Both the position numbers and the translations under genes were made by a program. Below, in pieces: positions 4,953 to 5,056 of a DNA stretch of 5,056 nucleotides. Below the pieces are notes generated by a model. The model saw only the letters and a program-made list of their open reading frames with translations. It did not search any database and was not told the origin of the DNA. The stretch spans positions 1-5,056 of the forward strand of contig CALEFO010000060.1 in assembly GCA_937877165.1 (NCBI GenBank). The letters are read 5' to 3'. Numbering within the stretch: position 1 is the stretch's first letter; each line of letters starts with the position of its first letter. This DNA comes from an uncultured Lachnospiraceae bacterium. Lineage in GTDB: Bacteria > Bacillota > Clostridia > Lachnospirales > Lachnospiraceae.

Positions 4953-5056
4953 CAGAGAGAATTTCGCGAAGGCGAATTCTCTCTGTGTACAGAGTGCCGC
5001 TTGGCGGCACTCTAAGCAGGAGAAGATGTCATCAGACATCTTCGAGTGCAGCGGTT
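4953..5056 (+). repeat. Modular hairpin repeat, copy 3 (runs to the window edge)
   Basis: This unit has the same three-hairpin layout as 61-158. Hairpin C (4953-4985) has the same core, with GAGAATT, a bulged T, CGC and the GAAG loop, but a longer stem extended by CAGA/TCTG. Hairpin A (4991-5013) is a perfect 10-bp stem, AGAGTGCCGC with GCGGCACTCT, and a TTG loop. Hairpin B (5016-5049) has stem GAAGATGTC with GACATCTTC and the ATCA loop at 5031-5034, flanked by GCAGGA and GAGTGC exactly as on the left. Stem sequences of A and B differ from the left copies but stay fully paired. It ends up to 55 bp before the gpsA start, in the upstream intergenic space. Bases 5051-5056 continue out of the window and may belong to a further unit. 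Confidence 0.87.

Noticed and set aside
4842..5039. 65-codon minus-strand open frame upstream of gpsA
   Set aside because: It consists of repeat sequence and the gpsA start in another frame. It has no ribosome binding site of note and no recognisable protein features.

Overview
The window looks like chromosomal DNA of a Gram-positive, Clostridia-like bacterium (Bacillota; a Lachnospiraceae-type gut anaerobe is a guess). The reasons are base composition near 50% GC by eye, strong purine-rich ribosome binding sites, an intrinsic terminator with a long U tract, and the sequence style of the encoded TyrS and GpsA. No species marker is present, so the taxonomy is inference.

All four genes I can support lie on the minus strand, so transcription runs from high to low coordinates. 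In that order they are gpsA (4897-3887, glycerol-3-phosphate dehydrogenase, phospholipid precursor supply), tyrS (3777-2530, tyrosyl-tRNA synthetase), a small single-pass membrane protein of unknown function (2268-1852), and an acetolactate synthase-like ThDP enzyme (1808-159). A strong intrinsic terminator follows tyrS. The membrane protein gene and the acetolactate synthase-like gene are 43 bp apart and probably form a second transcription unit. It may start at a weak extended -10 promoter that has two 19-bp direct repeats just upstream. The genes do housekeeping or amino-acid jobs and do not form one obvious pathway.

Both ends of the window carry the same non-coding repeat: about two copies at 1-158 and one at 4953-5056, all in the same orientation. 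Each complete copy has three hairpins in a fixed order. The linkers are conserved, while two of the stems differ between the left and right copies and keep perfect pairing. This pattern of compensated stems is the most unusual thing in the window. It suggests a structured RNA or DNA element, not a simple duplicated sequence.

A second recurrent signal is a short GC stem-loop fused to the Shine-Dalgarno sequence of three of the four genes (tyrS, the membrane protein, the acetolactate synthase-like gene). The stem is shared and the loops are unrelated. No mobile-element genes, CRISPR array, tRNA or rRNA were seen.
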